A DNA stretch of 64,000 nt from Ceratopteris richardii (GCA_020310875.1 MU260072.1:264501-328500), one strand, 5' to 3'; counted from the stretch's first letter, positions 19,557 to 29,679 are shown. The notes: generated by a model not told the origin, from the sequence alone. Numbers and translations: made by a program.

Positions 19557-20773
19557 GTAGCAATCAAATTCACTTTATGTGTCAACCATCCTAGCAACTC
19601 CTGATCGGAATCGTCGTTATAGAGCAATGGATTTTGATACTCTCCCATCTTTGCGTCTTGATTCTTAAAGAGTTGTAAGTTGAACCCGTCTTGAAGCAGA
19701 TTCTTGTAGGTGTCCGTGTTCAAAGAAAACCTAGCTCGTGCCATCTCGTGCCTTGCTTTCTCCTTTTCTTTCTTTTCCATCTCATCGACTATTATTGTCT
19801 TCTTTTTGTTGCTCGAGGGTGGGGATACTTGTATTTGAATCCGATCAGACTTTGGCCCTATTGAAATAAAACCTGTGCGCCAGTCATGCACACATTCGGC
19901 TTGCACCAGCCATGGCCGCCCAAGTAGGATCGAGAAGGTAGCCTCTGAGGTCCTTGGTATTACTATCAGATAATCAACTTTAAACTCTAAACCGCCCACA
20001 ATTGTACTTACATTCTTCAAAAGACCCGCAGGCTTCACTTGTGTTTGATCCGCCATTCTCAAGGACATCGGCGTTTCTTCCATGTGGTTGAGACCTAAAG
20101 CTTTCATCATGAACTCAGTCATAAGGTTGACTGCGGCTCCACTATCTAACTGAGCACCGAGGACTGCATATCCTGTAATCTCGACCGTCACAGCTGGAGC
20201 GTTCGAATCAATTTGCGTCGTAATGATTTGAATGATCCCTTGGACATCCTTATCTTGTCTATTTTTATCTCGAGCTTTCCTCGGCTTCTTAATATATTCG
20301 TTATAGAATTGTTTCCTATAAGCAGGTGAACATTTTAGCAATGTGCCAATATCCAGCGTGACTTCTGTGTCAGCAAGCAACTTTACAATATCTACTTCTT
20401 CCGAACTTTGTCTTTCCTTTCTAATCTTAGGAGCTTTCAATCTTTCAGGGAATGGTGCTATGCCTGGCACAAACTCCTTGGTCATTGGTGGAAGAATCTC
20501 AATTTCTTCCCCATCCTCAAACTCTTGCTGCTCAGCAAATCCTCCAACTTGGTTTTCTACCTCTTCACGCTCAACGATCTTCTCTTGACTCCCTCCTTCA
20601 CCTTCGCCTCCTGGATTCTTCTTCGAATACTCTTGAGTCCTTGTGACTACTGCCACAGTTGGATCTTTGTGTGGTTTCTTGGCCTCGTAAGCATCCACAA
20701 AGTGCATTGAAGAGCTAGAGCCTTCTTGAGGGTTCGGTGTCTTGAACACTACTCCGATCGTAGGAATGTGCTC
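19550..20773 (-). CDS. G2 aspartic protease ORF, in frame with gag after a UAA stop
   Basis: The frame continues in the same phase as gag directly after gag's TAA (20,774-20,776) and runs about 407 codons to 19,550. No ATG lies near its beginning. The first upstream codons read EHIPTIGVVFKTPNPQEGS. A Glu-rich linker precedes the protease proper, whose active site AQLDSGAAVNLM (Asp-Ser-Gly-Ala, near residue 200 of the main frame) and FSILLGRPWL are canonical. The C-terminus is Lys/Glu-rich, then DQELLGWLTHKVNLIATC. The arrangement fits expression as a gag-protease fusion through stop-codon readthrough. Retropepsins cleave the polyprotein during maturation. The stop might instead be a recent mutation. 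Confidence 0.88.
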   Translation of the reverse strand, partial: EHIPTIGVVFKTPNPQEGSSSSMHFVDAYEAKKPHKDPTVAVVTRTQEYSKKNPGGEGEGGSQEKIVEREEVENQVGGFAEQQEFEDGEEIEILPPMTKEFVPGIAPFPERLKAPKIRKERQSSEEVDIVKLLADTEVTLDIGTLLKCSPAYRKQFYNEYIKKPRKARDKNRQDKDVQGIIQIITTQIDSNAPAVTVEITGYAVLGAQLDSGAAVNLMTEFMMKALGLNHMEETPMSLRMADQTQVKPAGLLKNVSTIVGGLEFKVDYLIVIPRTSEATFSILLGRPWLVQAECVHDWRTGFISIGPKSDRIQIQVSPPSSNKKKTIIVDEMEKKEKEKARHEMARARFSLNTDTYKNLLQDGFNLQLFKNQDAKMGEYQNPLLYNDDSDQELLGWLTHKVNLIATC

Positions 20774-22369
20774 TTAAGCTCTTGATGTGGAATGCATCTG
20801 AGTATCAACATAGTTCGAGGATCCTACTGGTCCTTTTTCCTTGTCGGCGGCAGCCCTTCGTTTTGGACAATCTTCATCAAAGTGGCCCTCTCCACTACAG
20901 TACCTACATAGCGGGGTATAATCAATTGGCTTCTTTTCGTTTGGACATCTAGATTGAGTATGGCCAAAGCCATGACATCTCCAGCACTGGATTGGACCAT
21001 CTCTTCTTTGATCACGCGCGGCTCCTCTTGGATAGTCTCCTCCTTGACCCTGAGCACCATATCCATAAGTAGGTCTGTTTTCCCAACGAGATGTAGGTGG
21101 GACACTTTGAGCGGGCAATCCCATGTAAGGTCTTTCTCTTGTATCTCCCGATTTCATGGTCCTCTCTTCATAGGCTCTCTTGTTGTAACATCGGTCCTCC
21201 GTGTGATTTGTTCTTCCGCAAAAAGTGCAACGCATCCTAGGTGGCGATCTATCTGTGAATACTCTCGAGACTGTGGGGCATTCTGAAGCCAAATGGCCGT
21301 AACCATGGCACTTTCCGCACCATGTATTTGATCGAAACACTTGATTCGGGTTTGTCGTGACCTCTGGTTTTACTGTATATGTCTCCTGAGTTATTGTGGC
21401 AGCTTTTATAGCTTGCGTGACCAACTCCAATATTCGTTCTTCAGTTAGCGCAGGTTTTACCTCGACTGGCGTGCTAGTGGCGGCTACAAAAGGTAGGGTC
21501 GTCAATGCGGGACTTCCTTGGCCAGAATCTTTCATCGGTATGTTTCCTGGGCCTCCCATTGGCTCATATAAGAGCTCCATCTTCCTCTGTTGACATAATT
21601 GTACTTCCTCCCAAAGCCTCGCTTGTTCCTTAGCATCCATTAAAGTTGCAGGTCTTGTCAGGCTGATATGCTGCTGTGCCGTAGGATCTCTCAATCCCGA
21701 AATGAATCTTCGTTTCAATGTCTCATCGTTCGGGGCATTCACGCCCATCTTTCTTACTAATGTTTCCATTCTCTGAATGTAGTTATCGATGCTCTCATTG
21801 ACTCCTTGTCGCAAGTAATCCATTTGTTGGGCCAATCTGTCTTGGAAGCCTTGTCGTCGAAACTTTGCCAAGAAGGCTTCCTTGAGCATCTGATAAGTTC
21901 CACGCTCTTGTGGTGTCAGATTCCCATACCGATTGGCTGCCTCATCACGGAGAATAGCCGGAAAAATTCTCAACCTTTGATCCGGGTCAACTACATCATT
22001 GGCCTCACATGTAACCTCAAACAACTGGATAAAACTATCCGGATCTTCGTCCCAAGTACCTGAGAACTTGGTGAAGTCCCCCAAGTGAACCGAAATCCGC
22101 TGAGCCATTTCGAACAGAGGTGTGATGTCAATATCACTTCGATCCGAGAAATTTAGCACACGTGGCTTCAGGATCCCTCCTTCAAACTTCCGCACTTGAT
22201 TCGCGACTCTCCTACGGGAGTACACGTTTTTGGCTGATTTCTTCGAGCCAATCGAGGTCCACTCACCTGGCGGCTCCCACCTTCTTCTTTCTCTTTCAAG
22301 GGCTCTTCTTTGAGCGCGTTCCTCTCTTTGCGTTTGTGTTGCTCCTGACGATGAGCTCCCCTCGCTCAT
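20774..22369 (-). CDS. G2 gag with four CCHC zinc knuckles
   Basis: An ATG-started frame of 531 codons. The N-terminus is Ser/Arg-rich. The gag core (about residues 110-260) includes FTKFSGTWDEDPDSFIQLFE, LRDEAANRYGNL and QQMDYLRQGVNESIDNYIQRME. The C-terminal third contains four Cys-x2-Cys-x4-His-x4-Cys knuckles: CGKCHGYGHLASEC (about 350), CTFCGRTNHTEDRC (about 379), CWRCHGFGHTQSRC (about 460) and CRYCSGEGHFDEDC (about 485). Most plant gypsy gags have one or two. Knuckles bind the genomic RNA. The start is supported by its place about 90 bases after the primer-binding site. The ORF ends in UAA, and protease follows in the same phase. Confidence 0.95.
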   Translation of the reverse strand: MSEGSSSSGATQTQREERAQRRALERERRRWEPPGEWTSIGSKKSAKNVYSRRRVANQVRKFEGGILKPRVLNFSDRSDIDITPLFEMAQRISVHLGDFTKFSGTWDEDPDSFIQLFEVTCEANDVVDPDQRLRIFPAILRDEAANRYGNLTPQERGTYQMLKEAFLAKFRRQGFQDRLAQQMDYLRQGVNESIDNYIQRMETLVRKMGVNAPNDETLKRRFISGLRDPTAQQHISLTRPATLMDAKEQARLWEEVQLCQQRKMELLYEPMGGPGNIPMKDSGQGSPALTTLPFVAATSTPVEVKPALTEERILELVTQAIKAATITQETYTVKPEVTTNPNQVFRSNTWCGKCHGYGHLASECPTVSRVFTDRSPPRMRCTFCGRTNHTEDRCYNKRAYEERTMKSGDTRERPYMGLPAQSVPPTSRWENRPTYGYGAQGQGGDYPRGAARDQRRDGPIQCWRCHGFGHTQSRCPNEKKPIDYTPLCRYCSGEGHFDEDCPKRRAAADKEKGPVGSSNYVDTQMHSTSRA

Positions 22370-22456
22370 GTACTAGATCTTGGGGTCCGCAAGCTCGGCC
22401 AACCTGTGGCGCTAGGCGAACCTATGGCACTCTCTTATAGAGACGTACCAAGCTAC

Positions 22457-22474
22457 TTCCCGGCAAACGCACCA
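22457..22474 (-). other. G2 primer-binding site, tRNA-Asp-like
   Basis: The minus strand reads TGGTGCGTTTGCCGGGA, three bases after the 5' LTR end. It resembles the complement of the plant tRNA-Asp 3' end, with a few mismatches. The two G1-type copies have related sites at 7,273 and 37,541. Confidence 0.8.
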
Positions 22475-24776
22475 AAATGTTATGGTTCTGAGCCCAAGGG
22501 AAAGATGATTGTGAAAGCCTGTATTTTGCTTAAACCCCTAGAAATTGGTCTACTTGGATTACCTAGAGCCCACAATTACATGCCAATGAAACCTTGGAGA
22601 AGATGGAGACATACGTGCATAGATAAGCATCCAACCCTAGGGACTCCGTCTAACAACCTCTCTTTCTCTTACCTCCTACACGCTCACTCACTCGTGCCTA
22701 GACACCTATGTACCCACATTCACACACACCCCCTCTCCAACATTATATCCATTCTAGCTTAATCCTAAATTGGAAATATCGATGTATGGACTTCAAACTT
22801 GTAAGGAGTTTTCATAGACGCATGGTGCGCGAGATATATTGAAAGGCACGGGTAAGTCCTGTGTTAAGATACACATACAGAGAATGTGTGAAGCATACAC
22901 TCATGCCCTAAACATGTGGAATCCACTTCGCTCTCGATAGAGCATACAAAGGAAGGGCAATAACAAAGTCGAAGCAACTTGATCAGACACGACTAGTCTT
23001 CAAGGTGTTTTGGGGAGGGAAATTCGTTCATGGTAGGCTCAAGTCTCCACTTGATAAATGCAATCCATGTTGGTTTTTGACAGACAAAATGTCAACTTCT
23101 ATTTTATACTACAATAATTGCACATGCATGGAGGATAACAAAAGACCTATCGTTATCTGTAGGCCTCGAACCATTGGGCCAAACCATTTAATGTCAATTC
23201 CCGTGGGATACGTGATGCAGATATCGAGTTTCTAACTGGGGAATACACATAAAATTCTGAATAGCCTAAACATTGCCTAAGCCTTCCTCGTGGATTGAAC
23301 TGAGAATACATGCACAATACGCCCCTTTACTTCAGGGAACGTTCCCTTTAAATCCTTCGTGTCTGTCTAAATCCTTCCAATATCCTCATCATTTACATGA
23401 TTATTGAACACAACACTCGGAAGTTCATTACGGTCTGTCAGAACGAGCCCACATCGCACTCAGAATACCACCAGTTTCATTCACCAAACACATCAGTGTT
23501 GATACATTCGCATGTTTCCACCGGCATACAACATGAGAACAAACAAGTACAGACACCAAGTGGAGTTTAACACCCACCCTTCCCTATTCTCAATGCATAC
23601 AAACCCAATTCACACCTTCCATATTGCAAGCGGTCTCATGCGCTCACATTCAACATAATTGGACAACACTGGGCGTCGTCTTAAATAGAGCAGTGGTCTG
23701 CAAATTCAGCACACAACTTAACGCATTATGCCGACAAGTATGCACAACAGAAAGGAGATCCATCGACGCAGAACTTAATATATGCGAGTGTATAAAAAAT
23801 ACATAGATAACTCACCACTACAATCTTCCCAAATATCCTGCATGATAGAATAGATGCTTTGCTAAAAACGTGAGAGCCTCTACTGATGTCCAAGCAGTAC
23901 GCTATTCTCAAGCAAACGGAAAATGGAACAAAACTGATAGAGGAGCATTTTCAAAATTGAAGGATTATGTACCGGGAGTGTATGTCGCCCTCAATGAACA
24001 GATTTGGTATTAAACCTTCATCTGTTGATCAAGTACCCAATACAACCTGCTGATGGGCCTCTCCCTATCCGTTCATGTGCGTCGTCAGACATGTTGCACC
24101 CATCCCTTTTTATCATGTATATTGGACATGGGTCCATCTCCTCCAACAACAGATATTCGTGCACCAGTATTTGAGTTAAAAAATTGGCCTGCGTTGTTAT
24201 TTTTTTATGATTGACTCAAAGCATATCTTAGAAATGCCTCCTTGGAACACCGTGTCCGCTTTAGCCCACTTGTAGAAGAGAGGTAGCAATCGATTTCGAC
24301 ACAAATCTGCATACATGTGGCCTTCCTAGTCCCTAACCTTCGATCCGAAGCTGAGCTACCAAATGGGAGTCCTCTGACTGTGCATATCAGATGAACAGCA
24401 CAGTCTAAATCCAATACATTATTGCGAGAAGAGAAGGCAGCAGGTCAGTCTTCTGGTCTTCTTCCGCCTACTCCGAGAGGGAGAGAGAGAGAATCAACGC
24501 CCTTGCCAATCGCCCTTTTTACTCCCCTCCAACTCAAGCGTAGCCGAAAGCCTTCTCATGTTCCTTCGTCACCTGCACATAGACCACCAAAAAACGAGGA
24601 ACCCTGGAGAAGAATAGAACCACGATGATATAGCCCCACTGTGCGCCCCCTTCCTTCTTATCCAAATTTTTTCTTCCACACGACCCCCCCCATCTGTAGC
24701 TTCGCCTCCTCCCACATACCCTTCGTGGATAAGATAAGAAAGGCGCCCCCTCATCTTTTTTCAAAACAAAAGGAAT

Positions 24777-25335
24777 TTAATCAGCTGCTGGGCCCTTATC
24801 TCCACACTTGGCATACATGTCTATTAGAGCAGCACCAATCATCACATCATTCTGCAGGTGTCCAATTCGAGCAATTTCTGAATGTAATTCTTGACCCTTA
24901 TGGACTGTTCCTTCACCAACACAAGCTTTCAAAACTCTTAAAAAAGTGACAACGTTGGGGGCAAAACCCTCCTGGAGCATCTGCTTATAAGACTGAAGTG
25001 TCATATCATCAAGTCTGTGATATATGAACCCTGAGATCAATACATTCCATGAAACTTCATCACGAACAGACATGCCATGAACGATCTGAGCTTCCACTAG
25101 CATGCCCAAGTCGAAGTACATATTAACCAATGCAGTAGCCACAAAGGAATCATTCTCTAGCATTCCTTCTCTAATAATCAAGTCGTGTAACTCTTCTCCC
25201 TTTTCTAAAGCTTTAAGACTGCCACATGCTTTCAAAATATACACAAATGTGACCTCATCTGGACAAACGCCACTGGTTTGCATACACTCAAAACACTTCA
25301 ACACTTCATTATCAAGCCCTTGATCTGCATATCCA
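24777..25335 (-). pseudogene. Captured PPR gene fragment in G2 5' LTR, split by a LINE
   Basis: This is the second copy of the PPR fragment. It matches 13,347-13,905 with two substitutions, one changing Ile to Leu in the GS(I/L)KALEKGEE helix and one silent. The LINE is inserted at 25,336 in the GYADQGLDN segment in the opposite orientation, and the remaining PPR codons (SWN... and upstream) resume at 26,055-26,145. The presence in both LTRs shows that the fragment was inside the LTR before this insertion event, because both LTRs are copied from one template. Confidence 0.92.
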
Positions 25336-26054
25336 CTGGTGCCTGTCCTGGACGCGGCTTCGGTGGGACATGAAATTCATGGGTATCTGGCACCCACTTA
25401 TAGAGATTAAGAAGTCGGTCCTCTTATGGAAAATTCTTCATCGCGGAATTTGGACTAACCATAAGGCAAGCAAAATCTGTGGGACCCCTCCGTGGTGCAA
25501 ACGCTGCCACCGTGCAATTGAAGATGTCCCACACATCTTCCTTACTTGCCCCAACTCCTACAGAATCTGGCAGATGGTTGGACTGAAAATCAGAGTTCAG
25601 AAACAGCTTAGCTGGAAACAAGTCCTTTTGGGCGAAGCGATTGGATGCTCTGCGGCTCTCTGGAACGCAATCAGAGGGGAAGTCCTGTGGAAAATTTGGC
25701 GGGAGCGGTGTGCTCACAACTTCGGCGACCCCCCCAGGGAATGGTCGATTGAAAAATCTCTATTCCTTCTTGGCAAAAGAATTGTCAACAGTAAGAAATC
25801 TCCCCCCTTCAGGCACCATCAAGTCCTCCTTTTGATCAACAACAAGCTCAAACCCAAGTGGGTCCCGCATGAGGGCGACGAGAGGGTGATCAACCTTCTT
25901 TGTATTGCAACCTAGGAATCAACCAAGCTTCCCCCGCTTTGTGGGATTTGGGGGGTCCCGTGGGCACTAGTCCCCTTCTTTTGTACCTTTGCTTCTTAAT
26001 TTAATTCAAGTCCGGGAGAGTAGGCTATTGCCGAACTTCCTTTATAAAAAAAAA
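25336..26054 (+). mobile_element. 5'-truncated LINE insertion with poly(A) tail
   Basis: The coding part (from codons WCLSWTRLRWDMKF to a stop at about 25,915) is the C-terminal end of a plant LINE ORF2 with a zinc-binding zf-RVT region: PPWCKRCHRAIEDVPHIF, CPNSYRIWQ, LWNAIRGEVLWKIWRERC, EKSLFLLGKRI and SKWVPHEGD-like KPKWVPHEGD. A 3' untranslated part containing GGGATTTGGGGGGTCCC ends in an A-run at 26,046-26,056. The same ORF end and 3' UTR occur in the LINE at 38,728-40,560. The insertion is precise against the 3' LTR copy, with about 2 bases lost at the target and no clear duplication. Confidence 0.9.
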
Positions 26055-26503
26055 AAATAATTTCATTCCATGAGATTACGCCCCGAGTTTGAATCCTGCT
26101 AAATATTTCCATCGCTCTAGCAATCACCCCACACTCAAAATGTGTTAAGTGCAGTTTGACATGCGGCCCTGATCACATTTCTCCACATCTCTGAATTTTT
26201 TTATCAACGATGTGTCGAAGATCAATTTCCAAAAATCGGTCAAGCGATTGTAATTGATGGTTGATAAGAAAGCATTCCCCCTTGAAACAAAGCCGCTTCT
26301 GATTTCCTTTGCACGTCAGTATCTCTTATGCTCTTAGGAGGCTTGTCCATGCTCAATCCCTTTTCTCCACATCCCTGCAATCAATATCTCCACATGCTTC
26401 TCATCAATTATCAAATTCATTCTTCAATACCTGAAATCAAACAAATTTCCTACCAAATAAAACCACATTAGAGCATAAAAATCAACCATTTTCGGAGCTA
26501 ACA

Positions 26504-26508
26504 AAGAC
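26504..26508. repeat. Target-site duplication of G2, right
   Basis: AAGAC follows the TAACA LTR end and pairs with 11,122-11,126. It marks the point where C1 copia RT resumes. Confidence 0.92.
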
Positions 26509-27014
26509 CAAGTACCATTCTTCATTATAGCATCATATTCAGATTGCGTAGCAGCCATCCAATTTTCTCAATTTTGTGCCTCATCAAACGAAACAGGCTC
26601 AGTCTCATCAAAGAGACTAGATGTAGCCATAGCATAGCAATCTGATGCAAAAGAGGCACTATGAGAGCCTGATCGAGTGCGATATGACAGAGGTGCATCT
26701 AATTTGTTGTCACGTAAAGTTTGCACTAGCCATTTTGGCATAGTTTTTGCCTCCTAAATATCAATTCTCTCATCAACAAGTGCATCATGTAAATCTGCAT
26801 TAGAAATGGGATGATTTGCATCATCACATGAAACCTGCAAAGGTTGAGAAGTTGCCTCATTGTGACTAGCACTAGAATGTCCACTTGTAAAAAGAGACAA
26901 CAAAGTATCATACATGTCTTTGGAGATGACAAATGTCTCCTTAGTACATGAAAGCAATGGCTGAATAGCATCTTCCACAAAAACAACATCACGGCTAACC
27001 AAAATGCATTTAGT
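26509..27014 (-). pseudogene. Ty1/copia integrase-RT connector and RT start (C1 5' part)
   Basis: Minus-strand reading gives DVVFVEDAIQPLLSC (26,954-27,002), APLSYRTRSGSHSASFASD and DETEPVSFDEAQN. ENWMAATQSEYDAIMKNGTWSL, the beginning of the copia RT domain, follows and is cut by G2. There are stops at 26,755 and 26,575. The region links integrase with RT and is normally poorly conserved. Confidence 0.8.
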
Positions 27015-27440
27015 CTATGGATGATATAGATGATAGCCTTTACTTTCAGAACTGTACCCTACAAAAATACATTTTACTGCTTTATCATCCAATTTTCTAT
27101 GATGTTGTTCAGACACTAATGCATATGCCAAACAACCAAAAACATGTAGATGAGAAACAGATGGCTTGTGATCATGCCAAGCCTCATATGGAGTGATAGA
27201 CTGCAGTGCTTTAGTGGGACACTTGTTAAGTACATATGCTGCACACATGACAGCCTCAAGCTAGAAACTATGTGGTAAAGCCTGACTCTTGATCATACAC
27301 CTCGCCATCTCCATGAGTGACCTGTTCTTTCGTTCAGCAACTGCATTTTGTTGAGGTGTATACGATACTCTACACTCGTGTTTTATCTCATGTTTAGCCA
27401 GAAATGCATTAAAATCAGAAGACATATATCCCCCCCCCCT
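27015..27440 (-). pseudogene. Ty1/copia integrase C-terminal half (C1)
   Basis: On the minus strand SYTPQQNAVAERKNRSLMEM carries the catalytic Glu, followed by MCAAYVLNKCPTKALQSITPYEAWH and VFGCLAYALVSEQHHRKLDDKAVKCIFVGYSS. A run of ten C on the plus strand (27,430-27,439) interrupts the frame right after the second catalytic Asp (SDRGGG), a typical homopolymer frameshift. A stop lies near 27,262. Confidence 0.88.
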
Positions 27441-28276
27441 CGATCTGAATGGAGGGTGCCCATTTTACATGCTGACAGATTTTCAGCCAAAACCAAAAAC
27501 TGTTTGAAGCACATGAACACTTCGGACTTTGCCTTCAATGGATATACCCATGCATGCCTAGAAAAATCATCAATGAAAGTCACGAAGTAAAGATAATTTC
27601 CAAAAGAATGTGTCTGCATAGGACCACAGACATCACTATGTACAAGTTGCAATTTCTGAGTAGCCCGGACTGAACCATCTTTTGGAAATGAGGAACACTG
27701 CATTTTGCCCAAAATACATCCTTCACAAACATGTTTTCCAGGTGCCTCAAGTTTGGGCAAAGAGGACACCATTTCAGATTTCTGCAAGCGTAGCAAACTA
27801 GCAAAATTCAGATGACCAAAGCGTGCATGCCAAAGCTTTGAATATGACATAGCCTGAGAATCATCTACTGCACATGCCAAATCATTCAGAGATCTTTCAT
27901 AGTCTATAAGCTTATACAACCCACAACATAAAATGCCAGAAGCAATAATCACATCACCATTTGATAGATCATGAACTGTACACCTGTCATCAACAAATTT
28001 CACAACCAAGCCAATCTTGGCTAATGCAGAAACTGATAGCAGGTTCTTCTTGATCCCTGGCATAAATAAATCATCTGACAAAGTGAAAGAACTACCATCA
28101 GCAATAGTCAAAATGATCTTACCAACTCCCATAACAGGATAAGAAGAGTTGTTGGTGCAAGTAACAGTATTCCCTATAGGGGCAGACTTGAGTGAAGAGA
28201 AGAAATCGCGCTGCAAGGTAATATGTTTGGTCACCCCACTGTCAAAATACCAAACATCTGAGTCTACCACAGCCAT
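27441..28276 (-). pseudogene. Ty1/copia protease, pre-integrase and integrase core (C1)
   Basis: The frame starts at ATG 28,276. Protease: WYFDSGVTKHIT (Asp-Ser-Gly). Pre-integrase: LWHARFGHLNFASLLRLQ with CEGCILGK, giving a complete His-x4-His / Cys-x2-Cys finger. Integrase core: [16 protein letters not shown] (first Asp), [18 protein letters not shown] and TLHSDRGGG (second Asp). It is a well-preserved copia pol, with the frame lost only at the C-run at 27,430. Confidence 0.92.
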
Positions 28277-28279
28277 GCA

Positions 28280-28480
28280 CTACTCGTGAGAAGATGGGTC
28301 AAAACTGCAGAAAGTAGTAAACACCCATTCTTCTTCCTGCACAAGATTCACAGACTTTGTTTTTGGTGTAGAGGCCTCTACAACAACCATTCTAGCCTCT
28401 TTCTTCTTTGCCTCTTTAGCAGCTAGTTTTGGACAGTTCTTTATGATATGATCATTCCCTTTATAGTACTTGCAAAACAA
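28280..28480 (-). pseudogene. Copia gag zinc-knuckle segment (C1)
   Basis: The minus-strand frame contains FCKYYKGNDHIIKNCPKLA, a Cys-x2-x-x4-His-x4-Cys knuckle in which the second Cys is replaced by Tyr. A Lys/Glu-rich stretch follows. The same altered knuckle (CKYYKGKDHVI) occurs in the copy at 43,280, so the change probably predates both. Confidence 0.75.
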
Positions 28481-28585
28481 TTTCTGCTTTTCTAATTTCT
28501 TCTCATCTTTATCTTCCTTCTTTGCATGTGTAGCATTTGCAGATTTCTGCTTACTAGTTGAAGAGCTCCATTTTCCTTTGCCCTT

Positions 28586-29326
28586 CTAACTAGCCAAGAA
28601 AGCTTGATCTGCAACACGCATAATGGACTTGTTCTGCCTAGACTGATCTTCGTGCAATAGAACAAAGACTAGCTCCTCAAATGACAAGGCATTTGGATTG
28701 CCTTTCATCATTAACCAAAGAGTAGAAGCAAAACTCTGATATGAATTAGGAAGACCATTCAGAACGGTCTGCACAAGTGAGCTATTTGGTATAACCTCAT
28801 CAAGAGAAATCAATTGTTCCTTCAAGTCTTTGATCTTTGTTAGAAAACTTTCCATAGAATCCCCTTCATTCATATGCTCACTCTCCAACTGTTTTCAGAG
28901 GTAAGCAACACGAGCCTCATTCCTAGCTTGGTACAATGTGGTAAGTGTATCCCAAGCATCCTTAGCTGTTCTGCAAGAGCGAACGTGAGGAATAATGGCA
29001 CGTTTGACAGACAAAGCTATCAATGCATGTGCCTGGGCATCTCTGCCATCCCAATGAATCTGCTCTACAGTAGGTGCATCAGAAACCACAGCACGAATAG
29101 GAATATGCAGAATATCATGATCTTCGACACCTTCTACCTCAGCTTCTGTACCTGCAGTTATAACAGTTGCAGGTATGATATGATGTTTTTCAACACCCTG
29201 CACAATGTTCCACAGTCCTTTTGCAACTAATACATGTCCCATCATATAAGCCCATAATAGGTAGTTGGTACCATCCAACTTATCCTTGACAGCCACCATA
29301 CGGAATACATCACTGCTTTCAGCCAT
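28586..29326 (-). pseudogene. Ty1/copia gag (C1)
   Basis: Two collinear minus-strand frames: 28,895-29,326 begins MAESSDVFRMVAVKDKLDGTNYLLW and continues VAKGLWNIVQGVEKH, ILHIPIRAVV and KDAWDTLTTLYQARNEARVAYL. 28,586-28,888 has EGDSMESFLTKIKDLKEQLISL and VLNGLPNSYQSF. Typical copia gag (LTGTNYPLW-type start, WxxL and LxxGLPxxY motifs). A short frameshift or stop near 28,890 splits it. Homologous gags lie at 42,437 (plus) and about 61,500 (plus). Confidence 0.9.
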
Positions 29327-29664
29327 GGCCAGTGACTAAAATACCTTGATGCAAAAAATTGAATGTATCTCAAAAAGTTGAACGGAACTACCGAGACGAT
29401 TTCTGCTAAATTTGTAGCAGACTTAGAGATGCTTATACTGGCAAACAAAAACTAGTATATACCTTTGGCACAAAACGACAAAATAGCTTGCACAAGCACT
29501 GTGATAGTGCGTTTGGAGGCCGAAACGAGCTCAGATCGCGATTTTGGCACCACAAAGCGAAGCAATTTTGATCTCAAAAACACGTCGAGTATGCTCACCA
29601 AAATTCGTACGATTCTGAGTCTGCAACCGGAGGAGTGTCGACGGCACCCTAGATGAAGCGACGA

Positions 29665-29679
29665 CCTGCTTTGATACCA
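29665..29679 (-). other. Primer-binding site, tRNA-Met (C1)
   Basis: The minus strand reads TGGTATCAAAGCAGG, matching the initiator tRNA-Met complement used by most copia elements, two bases inside the LTR edge. The 0.34 kb between it and gag is untranslated leader. Confidence 0.88.

Larger units (their letters stand above)
11127..26503 (-). mobile_element. Complete Athila-like Ty3/gypsy element G2 (15.4 kb) nested in copia C1
   Basis: Both outer ends are exact: TGTTA at 11,127 and TAACA at 26,503, flanked by AAGAC. On the minus strand the order is 5' LTR (26,503-22,478), PBS, gag, protease, RT-RNase H-integrase, small ORF, tandem hairpin repeats, polypurine tract and 3' LTR (14,355-11,127). 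RT shares family features with Athila-like elements, and no second (archaeal-type) RNase H is seen after the first. Aligned LTR segments differ by roughly 30-35 substitutions by eye, about 1 percent, which indicates a recent insertion. It interrupts the RT of the C1 copia. The only obvious damage is a LINE in the 5' LTR and a 79-base length difference between LTRs. Confidence 0.95.
22478..26503 (-). repeat. 5' LTR of G2 (4,026 bp including LINE)
   Basis: Identical in organisation to the 3' LTR, with the same TGTTA/TAACA ends. The extra length comes from a LINE of about 719 bp (25,336-26,054) and a segment of about 79 bp at 24,364-24,442, absent from the other LTR, which reads straight from CTACCAAA to GGTCAGTC. 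Most of the roughly 30 base differences are C/T or G/A changes, as expected from deamination of methylated DNA. Confidence 0.95.

Noticed and set aside
20343..20710. Several plus-strand frames opposite the G2 gag, protease and pol
   Set aside because: They are antisense shadows of well-supported minus-strand genes and have no motifs.
16437..22369. An endogenous pararetrovirus
   Set aside because: The element has LTRs, target duplications and a complete integrase. The domain order is that of a gypsy retrotransposon.
25370..25915. Host gene for a zinc-binding protein
   Set aside because: It is the zf-RVT end of a LINE ORF with a poly(A) tail, and a second copy of the same family lies at 38.7-40.5 kb.
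11127..26503. A segmental duplication of about 3.2 kb (11.1-14.4 kb and 22.5-26.5 kb) carrying a PPR gene twice
   Set aside because: The repeats are bounded exactly by TGTTA/TAACA and AAGAC target duplications, with a PBS, polypurine tract and gag-pol between. They are LTRs.
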